A stretch of 64,000 nt of DNA from Planctomycetota bacterium (GTDB taxonomy: Bacteria > Planctomycetota > JACOTG01): positions 1-64,000 of the forward strand of contig JACOTG010000052.1 of NCBI GenBank assembly GCA_016178505.1. Reading direction: 5' to 3'. The position numbers and the translations under genes were made by a program. Below, piece by piece: positions 25,396 to 34,275 of this stretch. How positions within the stretch are numbered: the stretch's first letter is position 1; each line of letters begins with the position of its first letter. A model generated the notes under the pieces. The model ran no database searches and was not told where the DNA came from. It saw nothing but the letters and a program-made list of their open reading frames with translations.

Positions 25396-26586
25396 TCACT
25401 GAGATCCCCGCAGCAACCGGATCCGGGACGGCGGCCAGAAAATCATGAACGGGGTGCCGATGAGGTCCGACTTCGAAACGAGCGTGGCTCCCCATTGGCG
25501 ACTGTCCTTCGAACTGGGACTGTTGTCGCCGAGAAAGAAGTAGGAAGGCGTATCGCCGCTCGGGAGCATTCGCACGGCGCGCTGTCGAACGAAGTCGCCC
25601 TCCGCCGTGTAGTAGACGTCGCGTGAGAGTTCGAGCGACGAGAACTCCGCGCCCGCGCCGTTCACTTCGACGCCGACGTCGTTGTGCCGGACCGGAGGTT
25701 GAGCAGCACGCGTCGGAACGTAGGGCGCGGCGTAGAGCGGACGACCGTCGATCTCGACGCGCAGCTCGCCGTCCACGTTCCAGAACAAGACCGCCGCCTC
25801 GCGCCCGGTCTCGAGCGGCACGCTGCCGATGGGCGTCACATCCTTTCCATTTGCGCGCAGCGTGCCCGCGCGCGATGTCGCGCCCATCTCCAGCATGAGC
25901 TCGAATCGATCGAAGCCTTTCGCGAGCGCAATCACGACGTCGCCGTCTCGCGACAGCGGTCGGACGCGGAGACGCACGGCGAGATCGGAATCGAAGTTAT
26001 CGCCGCCCGACGGCGGGCCGTCGAGAAAATCGTAGCGATCGCGCACCTCGGAACGCGCCGACATGCGCAAGCTCGTCCCCGCGCGAACGACGAGGTGGCC
26101 GTCGACGACATCCCAGCCTGCCGCGTTCTCGGATTCGAGACTCCAAAATGCGGTCAGCTCGTCACGTGAGAAATTGCTGCGGTAGACCGGAAATAACAGC
26201 TCCTCTTGCACGTCCCTCGGCTTTCGTGCGATCGACCCGTCGACGTACACGTCGCCATCGCGAATCTCGATCGTTTCACCGGGGAGCCCCAAGAGGCGCT
26301 TCACGAAGATCGTCGGATCGTGGTCCGGTTCCTGGTAATTGAAGACCACGATTTGCCAACGCCGGGGCGGCGAGCGAAGAAACGCGAGCTTGTTGACGAA
26401 GACTTTGTCGCCATTCGGATCGCCACGCAATGTCGGCTCCATCGACGCCGTCGGGACGTGGTAGCCCTCGATCACGAGCCACCGGAGCAGCAGGAAAAAC
26501 GCGCAAAGTCCGAGCACTCCAACTCCCCATCGAAGGTGACGGAATCGAGGTCTTGCGGGGGCGGGCAACGGGGGCGACGTCGTCAT
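25396..26586 (-). CDS. lepB: Signal peptidase I with a large internal insertion
   Basis: A 396-residue protein, well above the 200-320 usual in most bacteria. After a membrane helix (LGLCAFFLLLRWLVIEGY) comes the catalytic Ser48 in VPTASMEPTL and the general-base Lys96 in TIFVKRLLGLPGE. The last conserved box YFFLGDNSPSSKDSRQWG is near the C-terminus. Between them lie about 200 extra residues (FWSLESENAAGWDVVDGH to VEVNGAGAEFSSLELSRDV) that read like a beta-sandwich, lectin-type domain. It cleaves signal peptides on the outer face of the inner membrane. GGAG precedes the ATG. Confidence 0.9.
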   Translation of the reverse strand: MTTSPPLPAPARPRFRHLRWGVGVLGLCAFFLLLRWLVIEGYHVPTASMEPTLRGDPNGDKVFVNKLAFLRSPPRRWQIVVFNYQEPDHDPTIFVKRLLGLPGETIEIRDGDVYVDGSIARKPRDVQEELLFPVYRSNFSRDELTAFWSLESENAAGWDVVDGHLVVRAGTSLRMSARSEVRDRYDFLDGPPSGGDNFDSDLAVRLRVRPLSRDGDVVIALAKGFDRFELMLEMGATSRAGTLRANGKDVTPIGSVPLETGREAAVLFWNVDGELRVEIDGRPLYAAPYVPTRAAQPPVRHNDVGVEVNGAGAEFSSLELSRDVYYTAEGDFVRQRAVRMLPSGDTPSYFFLGDNSPSSKDSRQWGATLVSKSDLIGTPFMIFWPPSRIRLLRGSQ

Positions 26587-26706
26587 GAATGCTCCGCGTC
26601 GAGACGATGCGGCGGGATTATAGCGTCGCGTCGCGACGGGTCGTGGCCCACGTACGGCGCACTCTCGGTATTCCCGGGGCGCGCCCGCGCGCGCGACCGA
26701 AAACGT

Positions 26707-27801
26707 CTATTTTGGGTTCCCGTCTTTGGCTTTGGGCGGCGTGGCCGGAGGCTCCCCGATTCCGAGCCGATCGCGCGCGATCGATGCCGACGGTGTTGCC
26801 GGGAAGGACTGTATGACTTTTCGGTAGAGCGCTTCGGCCTTGTCGGTTTGCCCCTTCTGCATGAGGGTCTCGGCCTGCGCGATCATCGGGCGCGCCTTTT
26901 CCTCGAGGGCCGCGAGCTTGTGCGCCTCGCCCGCATCGGGGTTCTTCTCGACGTCCGCAAGGCGAGCGCGCGCTTCTTTCTCGGCGCGGACGCCTTTGAA
27001 GACGACCGCAATTCGCGCAAGCTGCGAGTACGCGCCGACCCAGTCTTTCGCCTGTGTTTTCTGATCCGCGGCCGTGATTTCGGCCGCGCCGAGTTTGTCG
27101 ATCTCGCTGAGCCGATCCCGCGCGCGATCGACGGCGGGAATCTTCAGCGCCTTCGCCGACAGGACGAGGTACTTCGCGGCTGCGGCACCGTATGCCTTCG
27201 TGGCGAACAGTGACTCGCCATCCTTCAGCGTCTGTTGCAACTGCTCATATTCTTCCGCCCCGATCCCGGGACCGAGCTTGTCCGTCGCTTGCTTCATGAG
27301 CCTCATCAGTGCGGCTGAGTCGACGTAGTCCTCGGCCCGAAACATCTCCTTGCCGTCCGGTGACGCGAAGATGTGACAAGGAGTGTTGATCGAACCATTC
27401 GTGTATTGGCGGAACGCGAGCGTTTCGATCTTCTGGTGCTCGTTGCACGAGACGGCGCCGAACTTCGAGCACACGTTTCGCGATTTGCTGCCCGGCTCGG
27501 TCACCGAGACTTCGCCATGATCCTTCGCCGTGCCGCGACTGGCGATCAAGCAAACGAGCGCGCGCGACGCTTTCACGACCTTGGCATCCGGATAGACGAC
27601 GGCCGGCTCTTCGTCGTTTTGCGCTTCGCCGTCCTGAACGAACGCAATCATGACGGGCACGTGTCGTTCCTTCGCCTCTGCGAAGGCCTCATCGAAGTCG
27701 CGCGCCCACCGAATCCCGTTCTTCGGCGGGCCACCGGCGAACGCCGGCTCGCCGTAGAGTTGCGCCGCGAGCACGGCCAGGATGAGGACAGTGCGGCGCA
27801 C
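26707..27801 (-). CDS. Exported thioredoxin-like protein with TPR-like C-terminus
   Basis: A 364-residue protein from GTG 27801. It has a signal peptide (MRRTVLILAVLAAQLYGEPAFA) and a thioredoxin-like fold (WARDFDEAFAEAKERHVPVMIAFVQDG, then a cis-Pro-like INTPCHIFASPDG) without the usual CxxC at the first strand-helix junction. The second half is helical with repeat spacing (GESLFATKAYGAAAAKYLVL, AETLMQKGQTDKAEALYRKVIQSFPATPSA), resembling tetratricopeptide units. The function is unknown. It follows trxA by 8 bases and is likely co-transcribed. Confidence 0.78.
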   Translation of the reverse strand: MRRTVLILAVLAAQLYGEPAFAGGPPKNGIRWARDFDEAFAEAKERHVPVMIAFVQDGEAQNDEEPAVVYPDAKVVKASRALVCLIASRGTAKDHGEVSVTEPGSKSRNVCSKFGAVSCNEHQKIETLAFRQYTNGSINTPCHIFASPDGKEMFRAEDYVDSAALMRLMKQATDKLGPGIGAEEYEQLQQTLKDGESLFATKAYGAAAAKYLVLSAKALKIPAVDRARDRLSEIDKLGAAEITAADQKTQAKDWVGAYSQLARIAVVFKGVRAEKEARARLADVEKNPDAGEAHKLAALEEKARPMIAQAETLMQKGQTDKAEALYRKVIQSFPATPSASIARDRLGIGEPPATPPKAKDGNPK

Positions 27802-27809
27802 GACCGCGA

Positions 27810-28145
27810 TCAGCCGAGGACGGGCGCGATGAATTTCTTCAACTGATCCACTGTCTTGAACCCGGCTTCCTGCTTCACGACCGATCCGCCATGGAAGAGC
27901 ATCAGCATCGGAATCGCCGTGATCTTGTACTTCATCGCGGTGTTCGGGTTGTCATCGGTGTTGAGCTTGCCCACCTTCAGCTTACCGTCGTACTCACCGG
28001 CGATCACGTCGACGTTCGGAGACATGGCCTTACAGGGTCCGCACCAAGTCGCCCAAAAATCCACGAGGACCGGAGTGGTCGATTTCAGCACGGTTTGATC
28101 GAAGTTCTGATCGGTGATCTCGATGATCTTTGCAGACGTCGCCAT
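27810..28145 (-). CDS. trxA: Thioredoxin
   Basis: A 111-residue protein of standard thioredoxin length. The active site is WCGPC in VDFWATWCGPCKAM; the conserved PMLMLF cis-proline segment and the family end are intact. It is a general cytoplasmic protein disulfide reductant. A GGAGG site lies 8 bases before the ATG. The exported thioredoxin-like gene follows closely; scpA lies downstream of that cluster on the same strand but is transcribed toward it from upstream. Confidence 0.95.
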   Translation of the reverse strand: MATSAKIIEITDQNFDQTVLKSTTPVLVDFWATWCGPCKAMSPNVDVIAGEYDGKLKVGKLNTDDNPNTAMKYKITAIPMLMLFHGGSVVKQEAGFKTVDQLKKFIAPVLG

Positions 28146-28230
28146 CGGCGGAGCCTCCTACGTTTGGGGAATCGAAAACTCCGTCATCCTTACAAGCGGC
28201 GGAGGTGGACTGTCAAGCCGGAACTGCCTC

Positions 28231-29037
28231 TCATGCAGGAGGCGGCTGCGACTCGATGAACGGGTCGGGCGGGAGCGGTTTGGGGAACGGGCGTCGTCGT
28301 AAAACGATCTCGCCGAAGGGTTCCTCTTGAGTGACGATCGCCTTCCCCAGGCGAATCATTTCGAGCACTCCGAGGAACACTCCGATGACGTATCCGCGGT
28401 CGCGCCGATTTTGGAACAAACGCGAAAACGAGATTGTCTCGGACTGACGCAGGAGGGCGTCGAGGCGCTCGACGTGGGCCTCGATGGGCGTGTCGTCATA
28501 AACGATCTCGCGCTCAGAGGAGACGCGGATCTCCGAAAGCACCTTGGAGAATGCCTGGAAGAGGTCGTAGAGTTCGATCTCTCCGAGCGCCTGACCGAGA
28601 TCGACGGTTTCCTCTCCGGCTTTCTGACGTTCGAACACTTCGTCGAAGCCGCGAGGGAACATGCGCTCGACGGCTTCCATCCGCTCGCGGAGCAGCGCCC
28701 CCAGCTCCTTGAACCGGCGATACTCGAGGAGCTGTCGCACGAGATCGGTCCGCGGATCGGGCGGCTCTTCGTCCTCGTCGGCCGAGAGCTCCGGCAGCAG
28801 CATCCTCGACTTGATGACCATGAGCGTGGAAGCCATCACGAGAAAATCGCCGACCCCGTCGACGTCGAGGTCCTTCATGCTGCGAAGGTGTTCGAGGAAC
28901 TGGTCGAGAATGCGCGAGATGGGGATGTCGTAGACGTTCAGCTCGTCCTTCTTGATCAGGTGAAGAAGAAGGTCGAGCGGACCGTTGTAGATGTCCAGAT
29001 CGACTCGGTAGTCCGCTTGCGTCGTGTCGGTCACCAT
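28231..29037 (-). CDS. scpA: Segregation and condensation protein A
   Basis: The track ORF of 827 residues runs far upstream in the same frame over other genes; the protein itself begins at ATG 29037 and has 268 residues. The ScpA N-terminal signature YNGPLDLLLHLIKKDELNVYDIPISRI is clear, and the C-terminal winged-helix part (FSRLFQNRRDRGYVIGVFLGVLEMIRLGKAIVTQEEPFGEIVL) is conserved. ScpA is the kleisin subunit bridging the SMC heads in condensin. It overlaps the M50 protease gene by 7 bases. No scpB is next to it. Confidence 0.93.
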   Translation of the reverse strand: MVTDTTQADYRVDLDIYNGPLDLLLHLIKKDELNVYDIPISRILDQFLEHLRSMKDLDVDGVGDFLVMASTLMVIKSRMLLPELSADEDEEPPDPRTDLVRQLLEYRRFKELGALLRERMEAVERMFPRGFDEVFERQKAGEETVDLGQALGEIELYDLFQAFSKVLSEIRVSSEREIVYDDTPIEAHVERLDALLRQSETISFSRLFQNRRDRGYVIGVFLGVLEMIRLGKAIVTQEEPFGEIVLRRRPFPKPLPPDPFIESQPPPA

Positions 29038-29705
29038 GGCCGCAGCCTCAGAAACGCTTCGTAGATTTCCACCAAGAACAGCCTGCTGTGGCCCATCGAG
29101 GTCCAGCAGCCGATGATCAGGCTGGCAAACGTCCGTGATACCGCAGGAATCTGGAAAAGCGCCACCGCGAGAAAATAACCCTCGAAGCCGACGTGCCTGT
29201 AGATCTCGGCCACCGGCCGGGGCAGGAATGGTCGGATCACGTGCGACCCGTCGAGCGGCGGGATCGGCAGCAGGTTGAAGATCGCGAGAGCGATGTTCGT
29301 GAAGACGAGCATTCCCATGAGGAGCATTGCCGGGTTTTCGGCGGTTTTCTCTCCGAACAAAGGAAGGTGCATGAGCAACCCGAAGAAGATCGCGATCGCG
29401 ACGTTCGAGAACGGACCCGCAAGGGTGACGAGAATGTCGTCGCGATGCGGATGGCGAAGCGCCGCGACGTTCACCGGAACCGGTTTCGCCCCGCCGAGCG
29501 CGTAGCCGCCGAGAAGTGTCGAAGCGATCGGCAGGAGGATCGAGCGGAAGGGGTCGATGTGAGGAATCGGGTTGAGCGTGATGCGCCCGAGCGACCTCGC
29601 CGTCGAATCGCCGCAGCGATCCGCCACCCACGCATGCGCAACCTCGTGAACGACGAACGACATGACGAACAGGAAGAAGTAAATGGCGAAGAAGACGATC
29701 GTCAT
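29031..29705 (-). CDS. Site-2 protease (M50) family membrane metalloprotease
   Basis: A 224-residue protein from ATG 29705, which has GGGAG at 7 bases; the track start adds 12 residues. Hydrophobic throughout, with HEVAH zinc motif (residues 20-24) in the first helix, LAGPFSNVAIAI, and the third zinc ligand in NLLPIPPLDGSHVI. This is the short YwhC-type M50 group found beside scpA in many bacteria. Substrates are unknown. Its start faces kdsD across a 133-base divergent promoter region. Confidence 0.9.
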   Translation of the reverse strand: MTIVFFAIYFFLFVMSFVVHEVAHAWVADRCGDSTARSLGRITLNPIPHIDPFRSILLPIASTLLGGYALGGAKPVPVNVAALRHPHRDDILVTLAGPFSNVAIAIFFGLLMHLPLFGEKTAENPAMLLMGMLVFTNIALAIFNLLPIPPLDGSHVIRPFLPRPVAEIYRHVGFEGYFLAVALFQIPAVSRTFASLIIGCWTSMGHSRLFLVEIYEAFLRLRPW

Positions 29706-29838
29706 CGAGTCTCCCACGAAGAGAGCGGCGGATTGTAACACAGCTCGCGGTTACACTTCGGAAGCCGGCGGCGGCGACGACGCGACGCGATGGTGATAAG
29801 ATTCCGCCTCTTTTTCCCGCCGGCGGGCGAGGGCTCCC

Positions 29839-30804
29839 ATGGAAAACATCGAGTACGGGAAACAGATCCTCGAGGTCGAAGAGCTCGCGGTGCGCAAGGT
29901 GCGCGAGTCGCTCGGTCCAAGCTTCGACCAAGCCGTCTCGATGCTCCTCGCGTGCACGAGTCGTGTGATCGTCACGGGAATGGGCAAGGCCGGTCTGATC
30001 GGGGAGAAGGTCTCGGCAACGCTCGCGAGCACCGGCACCCCTTCGCACTCGCTGCACCCGGCGGACGCGTACCACGGCGACCTCGGTCGAGTCGTGAAGG
30101 AAGACATCGTCCTCATCCTCTCGAACAGCGGCGAAACGGAAGAAATCGTGCGACTCCTTCCGCTCATCCGGCGGGTCGGCGCCAAGATCGTCGCGATCAC
30201 CGGGTCGGCGACGTCGACGCTCGCGAAGCACGGTGACGTCGTGTTGTGCATGGGCGCGATCGACGAAGCGTGCCCCATCGGCCTCGCACCCACCGCGAGC
30301 ACGACGGCAATGCTCGCGCTCGGCGACGCGCTGGCGATGGTCGTGGCAAAGGCGCGGCGCTTCACCGCCGAAGAGTATGCGGCCTATCATCCCGGCGGAA
30401 GCCTGGGACGGAAGCTCTTGCGCGTGAGCGAGATCATGCGAAGCGGTGACGCAATCACCGTCGTGGCGACCGACGTCGCGGTACTCGACGCGCTGCTTCG
30501 CATGAACCGGACGAAGGGTCGACCCGGCGCTGCGTGCGTCGTCGACGACGATCGCCGTCTCGTCGGCATCGTCACGGACGGCGATCTCGTGCGGCACCTC
30601 GAGAAGGGTCCCGGTTTTCTCTCGCATCCGGTGAGCGAAATCATGGGGCGGCAGCCCAAGCGCATCGGCCTCGATCGCCTGGCGACGGAGGGACTGCAGC
30701 TCCTGCGGGATCACAAGGTCGATCAGCTCCCTGTCGTGGACGCGGACGAGCGGCCGGTCGGGCTACTCGACATCCAGGACCTCGCGAGCGCGGGGCTCTT
30801 TTGA
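29839..30804 (+). CDS. kdsD: D-arabinose 5-phosphate isomerase
   Basis: A 321-residue protein. The N-terminal SIS sugar-isomerase domain shows VIVTGMGKAGLIGEKVSATLASTGTPS, LHPADAYHGDLG and LSNSGETEEI; the C-terminal half carries a pair of CBS domains (VSEIMRSGDAITVVATD and VSEIMGRQPKRIGLD). It converts ribulose 5-phosphate to arabinose 5-phosphate, the first step toward Kdo for lipopolysaccharide. It is the first gene of the kdsD-kdsC-lptC/A-lptD operon. Confidence 0.94.
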   Translation: MENIEYGKQILEVEELAVRKVRESLGPSFDQAVSMLLACTSRVIVTGMGKAGLIGEKVSATLASTGTPSHSLHPADAYHGDLGRVVKEDIVLILSNSGETEEIVRLLPLIRRVGAKIVAITGSATSTLAKHGDVVLCMGAIDEACPIGLAPTASTTAMLALGDALAMVVAKARRFTAEEYAAYHPGGSLGRKLLRVSEIMRSGDAITVVATDVAVLDALLRMNRTKGRPGAACVVDDDRRLVGIVTDGDLVRHLEKGPGFLSHPVSEIMGRQPKRIGLDRLATEGLQLLRDHKVDQLPVVDADERPVGLLDIQDLASAGLF

Positions 30805-30806
30805 GC

Positions 30807-31352
30807 GTGGCCGATCGACGAACGACGAAGCGGGTCGACTCATCGCGCCTGCGCCGCGTTTCGCTGCTCGTCCTGGACGTGGACGGCGTGCTCACGGACG
30901 GGCGCGTTCAATTCGACTCCACGGGCAAGGAGACGAAAGTCTTCCACGTGCACGACGGTGCCGGCATCGCGTACTTCCGGAAGTGCGGTGGGCGTGTCGC
31001 GCTCCTGTCGGGTCGCTCGAGCGACGTCGTGAAGGAACGCGCGCGGGAACTCGGCATCGAGGATTGCCTGCAGGGATTCATGCAGAAGACGTCGCCGTAC
31101 GAGGCGCTGCTGACGAAGCACGGCCTCACCGACGAAGCGGTCTGCTACGTCGGCGACGATCTCACGGACCTTCCACTCCTCCGCCGCGTCGGTTTCCCCG
31201 TCGCGCCCCGAAACGCGCGCACCGAAGTGCGTCGCGTTGCCGCGTACGTGACGCGGGCGTGCGGCGGCGACGGTGCCGTTCGCGAAGTCGTCGAGCTGCT
31301 CCTTCGCTCACAGGGAAAGTGGCAGACGATGGTGGAGCGCGCGGGAATATGA
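30807..31352 (+). CDS. kdsC: Kdo 8-phosphate phosphatase
   Basis: A HAD-superfamily protein of about 181 residues. I choose GTG 30807 just past the kdsD stop; a TTG at 30801 overlapping that stop is also possible. The longer track ORF is a frame extension through kdsD. Motifs: LLVLDVDGVLTDG with the nucleophile Asp, LLSGRSSDVV, LQGFMQKTSPYEALL and YVGDDLTDLPLLRRVG. It removes phosphate from Kdo 8-phosphate. Its stop overlaps the next start (ATGA). Confidence 0.92.
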   Translation: MADRRTTKRVDSSRLRRVSLLVLDVDGVLTDGRVQFDSTGKETKVFHVHDGAGIAYFRKCGGRVALLSGRSSDVVKERARELGIEDCLQGFMQKTSPYEALLTKHGLTDEAVCYVGDDLTDLPLLRRVGFPVAPRNARTEVRRVAAYVTRACGGDGAVREVVELLLRSQGKWQTMVERAGI

Positions 31353-34264
31353 GGCCGCTCGTCGTGTTCGCGGTGGCGTTGGCGCTCCTGGTGGGCCTGC
31401 TTGCCCTCGGCTCGCGGTTGTTCGACGACCCGTCCCGTCACGCGCGGACCGTTTCGCCTGCCGCCGCGTCATCGTCCGGCCCGCCTACCTCGGACGAGTC
31501 GGAAGCTCTGACGGCGATCGACGACAAGTCCGGTGGAACGGTTCGCATCGGCAAGCTCGCGAACGGATCGATCGAGATCTATCGCGAGTCGACGGTGTAC
31601 GGGCATCGCGTCGTGACGCGCTGGTGCCGGCTCGAGTTCGACGAGGTGGCGCTCCTCCCGGAGAAGAACGGCGAGCTGCATCATCCGATCACCACCTTCT
31701 ACGCGATGGACGGCGAAACCGAGCTGCTTCGCCTGACTGCCGATCGCGGCTTCGTGAAGATCGCCGAGTCGTCGAGCACCGCCAATGTCATGACTCCGAC
31801 CGCGGCGGACGTCCGGCTCGTCGGCAACGTGGTCGGCCGAGCGGCGCAGTCGACGGAGCCCGGCGTCAAAGGAGACGTGGTCGTCCTCGAGGCGGACCGG
31901 CTCGACGTTCCGTTGTCGGCCAAGAAACCCTACGTGCGGTCGCTCACCAGCGACGCGCGCGTGCACATCTTCGAAGATCCGGCGTTCGACGTCTCGGGTG
32001 CCGGGTTCCTGGCGACCGTCGACGCTCCCGGAGGCGACGCGACCGACACTCGCCCGGGATTCCACACGTACCGACTCGACCGAGACGCGCACATCGAGGC
32101 GCGCGGCAGCGCGGCTCAAGCGTTCGGCGACCAGGCGGGATCGAACGAGCCCGTCACGATCGACTCACCGGGGGGCGTCGTCGTGACGCGCGTCACCGAA
32201 GCCTCGCCGTCCGTCGATCGCCGCCGGCTCGAGTTCGCGGGGCCCGTGACGGTGACCCGTGCGACGATGCGACACACGGCGGCGCACGTCGTGCTCGAGA
32301 TCGAACGCGATGCGCAGGCGCGCGATCCGCGGGCTTGGATGCCGACCGACGTCGCCTCGGACGGTGGCGTGACCCTCGACGAGCCACGTCTTCATGCCGT
32401 CGCACGAACGATGCACATGACGTTTCGTCGCGTGACGCGCGATGCGAACCCGACGCTGGGATCGACGAAGTTCTCCGGTTCGCCGCGCCTTTCGATCGCC
32501 GGCGCCTCGACTCCGCCCGGCCTCGGCACTCCCAAGGACGCATCGAACGCAGCCGAACCGCTCACGATCGCGTGCGCGAACGACATCGTGCTTCGCGCGC
32601 CGGACCCGGGTGTCCAGGAGCTCGACGCGACGAAAGCCGTCCGCGTCGTCATCCCTTCGGCGGCCATGACTCTCGACACCGGCGTGCTGCATGCCGTGCT
32701 GCGAGGCATCGATCATCCGACGCTGCAATCGATCGACGCCACCGACGGCGCGCACGTCGTCGCCCAAGACGTCGTCGCCGACGGCAAGACGCTGCACTGG
32801 TCGGCGGGCGAGAGCGATGGCGAGCCGAGCGCGTTCGACGTCGACGGTTCTCCGCGCCTCGACATCGCGAACGGCCGAGCGTTCCGCTCGGAGCTGATGC
32901 TCGACGAGCACGAGGACGGCACCGCGGAGCCCGTCAGCGTGACGTGCACCGGCAAAATGCGCATCGAGATCGCGGCGGACGGCAGCCGGCGAACGATCAC
33001 GCTCGTCGATGACGTGCGTGTTTGGTCCGAGGCCAAGGCCGGCGACGAGGGGTTCGAGCTACGGTGCCGCGCGCTGCGGCTCGTGACTCGAGAGGTGAAC
33101 GGGAAAAGCGAGGTTCTCGATCTCGTCGCGCGAGACGCCGTCGTGATCACGAGCCCGCGGCTCGAGGGTTCCGGCGACGTCTTGCGTCTCGAGCCCATCG
33201 AGGGTGGATCGCGACGCCGCCTCGTGCTCGAGGGCAAACCGGCCTCGATCGCATTCGTTGACACCCACGAGCAACGCCAGCAGATTCGCGCGCGAATGCT
33301 CACGGCGATTTCAGATCCGAGCGAGCCGGACGTGCGCCGCGTCGAGGCTCGCGGCGACGTCTTCGCCTCCCTGCTCGGGGCGACGGCAGAAACCAAGGGT
33401 CGCGTGAAGCCGGACGCGGAGTGGACCGTTGCGGCACCAGCCGCCGACGTGACGCTTCGTCGGCGCGTCGCACCCGAAACCGGATTCGCCGTCCAATCGC
33501 TCGATGCCCGCGACGGAGTCGCGATGAAAGTCGAGGACGACGAGGCGACGGGCTCGCGCTTCACCTATTCCGCAGGAGACAAGGAATCGACGGGCTCGCT
33601 CGTGGGATCGCCGAACGGGACCGAGCCCGCGCGATTGTCGCTTCGAAACGACTACGACCCGAGCCGGCACGACACGGCGGTCGCACCCGAGATGCAATTC
33701 GTCGTCGACGAACACGCACCGCGCGCTCGCCGACTCAAGCGAGTCTTCTGTCCGAAGGGCGGCGAGTTCACTCGCTACGCACCCGTCGAAGATCTGCCCG
33801 GCATTGCGCCACCGCGCAGCGCAACCGCCAAGGATCCGCCGAAGTTCCACGAGACGACGATCACGTGCAAGCGCTCGGCGACGCTCGTGCCGTACGATCA
33901 CGTCGAGTTCCTCGGCAGCGCCGTCGCGAAGACCGAGGATGCCGGCATCATCGAAGGCGAGCGAATCGTGATCGGGCTCCTGCCCGTGGACTCCGGCTTG
34001 CGCAAGGCCGGGCAGATCGCCGGCATCGCGGTGACGGGCACGGCACACGTGCACTACGGCGACCTCGAAGGCTTCGCCGATCGCATCGAGCTGGACCCGT
34101 CAAACGAGTGGGTCACGTTCCTCGGCGAAAGCGGGCGCGACGCGCGCGTCTCGACTCGCGACATGAGCGACCATTCGTCGATGATCCACTACAACCGGCG
34201 AACCGGCTCGTTCAATACGGGGCCCTTCGAACTGACCAAACGGCCGGAAAAGAAAAAGAGCTGA
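31349..34264 (+). CDS. Large LptC/LptA-like lipopolysaccharide-transport protein
   Basis: The 971-residue protein starts at ATG 31349, overlapping the kdsC stop (ATGA). A single N-terminal membrane helix (MRPLVVFAVALALLVGLLALGSRLF) is followed only by beta-rich sequence with recurring OstA/LptC-like units, for example FYAMDGETELLRLTADRGFVKI, VRLVGNVVGRA, ITLVDDVRVW and VRRVEARGDVFASLLG. LptC is normally about 190 residues and LptA about 180. Position between kdsC and lptD and the repeated jellyroll-like pattern suggest that one protein supplies the anchored part and much of the bridge that carries lipopolysaccharide across the periplasm. That function is inferred. Confidence 0.7.
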   Translation: MRPLVVFAVALALLVGLLALGSRLFDDPSRHARTVSPAAASSSGPPTSDESEALTAIDDKSGGTVRIGKLANGSIEIYRESTVYGHRVVTRWCRLEFDEVALLPEKNGELHHPITTFYAMDGETELLRLTADRGFVKIAESSSTANVMTPTAADVRLVGNVVGRAAQSTEPGVKGDVVVLEADRLDVPLSAKKPYVRSLTSDARVHIFEDPAFDVSGAGFLATVDAPGGDATDTRPGFHTYRLDRDAHIEARGSAAQAFGDQAGSNEPVTIDSPGGVVVTRVTEASPSVDRRRLEFAGPVTVTRATMRHTAAHVVLEIERDAQARDPRAWMPTDVASDGGVTLDEPRLHAVARTMHMTFRRVTRDANPTLGSTKFSGSPRLSIAGASTPPGLGTPKDASNAAEPLTIACANDIVLRAPDPGVQELDATKAVRVVIPSAAMTLDTGVLHAVLRGIDHPTLQSIDATDGAHVVAQDVVADGKTLHWSAGESDGEPSAFDVDGSPRLDIANGRAFRSELMLDEHEDGTAEPVSVTCTGKMRIEIAADGSRRTITLVDDVRVWSEAKAGDEGFELRCRALRLVTREVNGKSEVLDLVARDAVVITSPRLEGSGDVLRLEPIEGGSRRRLVLEGKPASIAFVDTHEQRQQIRARMLTAISDPSEPDVRRVEARGDVFASLLGATAETKGRVKPDAEWTVAAPAADVTLRRRVAPETGFAVQSLDARDGVAMKVEDDEATGSRFTYSAGDKESTGSLVGSPNGTEPARLSLRNDYDPSRHDTAVAPEMQFVVDEHAPRARRLKRVFCPKGGEFTRYAPVEDLPGIAPPRSATAKDPPKFHETTITCKRSATLVPYDHVEFLGSAVAKTEDAGIIEGERIVIGLLPVDSGLRKAGQIAGIAVTGTAHVHYGDLEGFADRIELDPSNEWVTFLGESGRDARVSTRDMSDHSSMIHYNRRTGSFNTGPFELTKRPEKKKS

Positions 34265-34275
34265 CCCTACCGCGC

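Noticed and set aside
29038-30714. N-terminal extension of the scpA frame over kdsD and the M50 gene
   Set aside because: The added sequence is Arg-rich, antisense or out of frame to real genes, and scpA homologues start at the chosen ATG.
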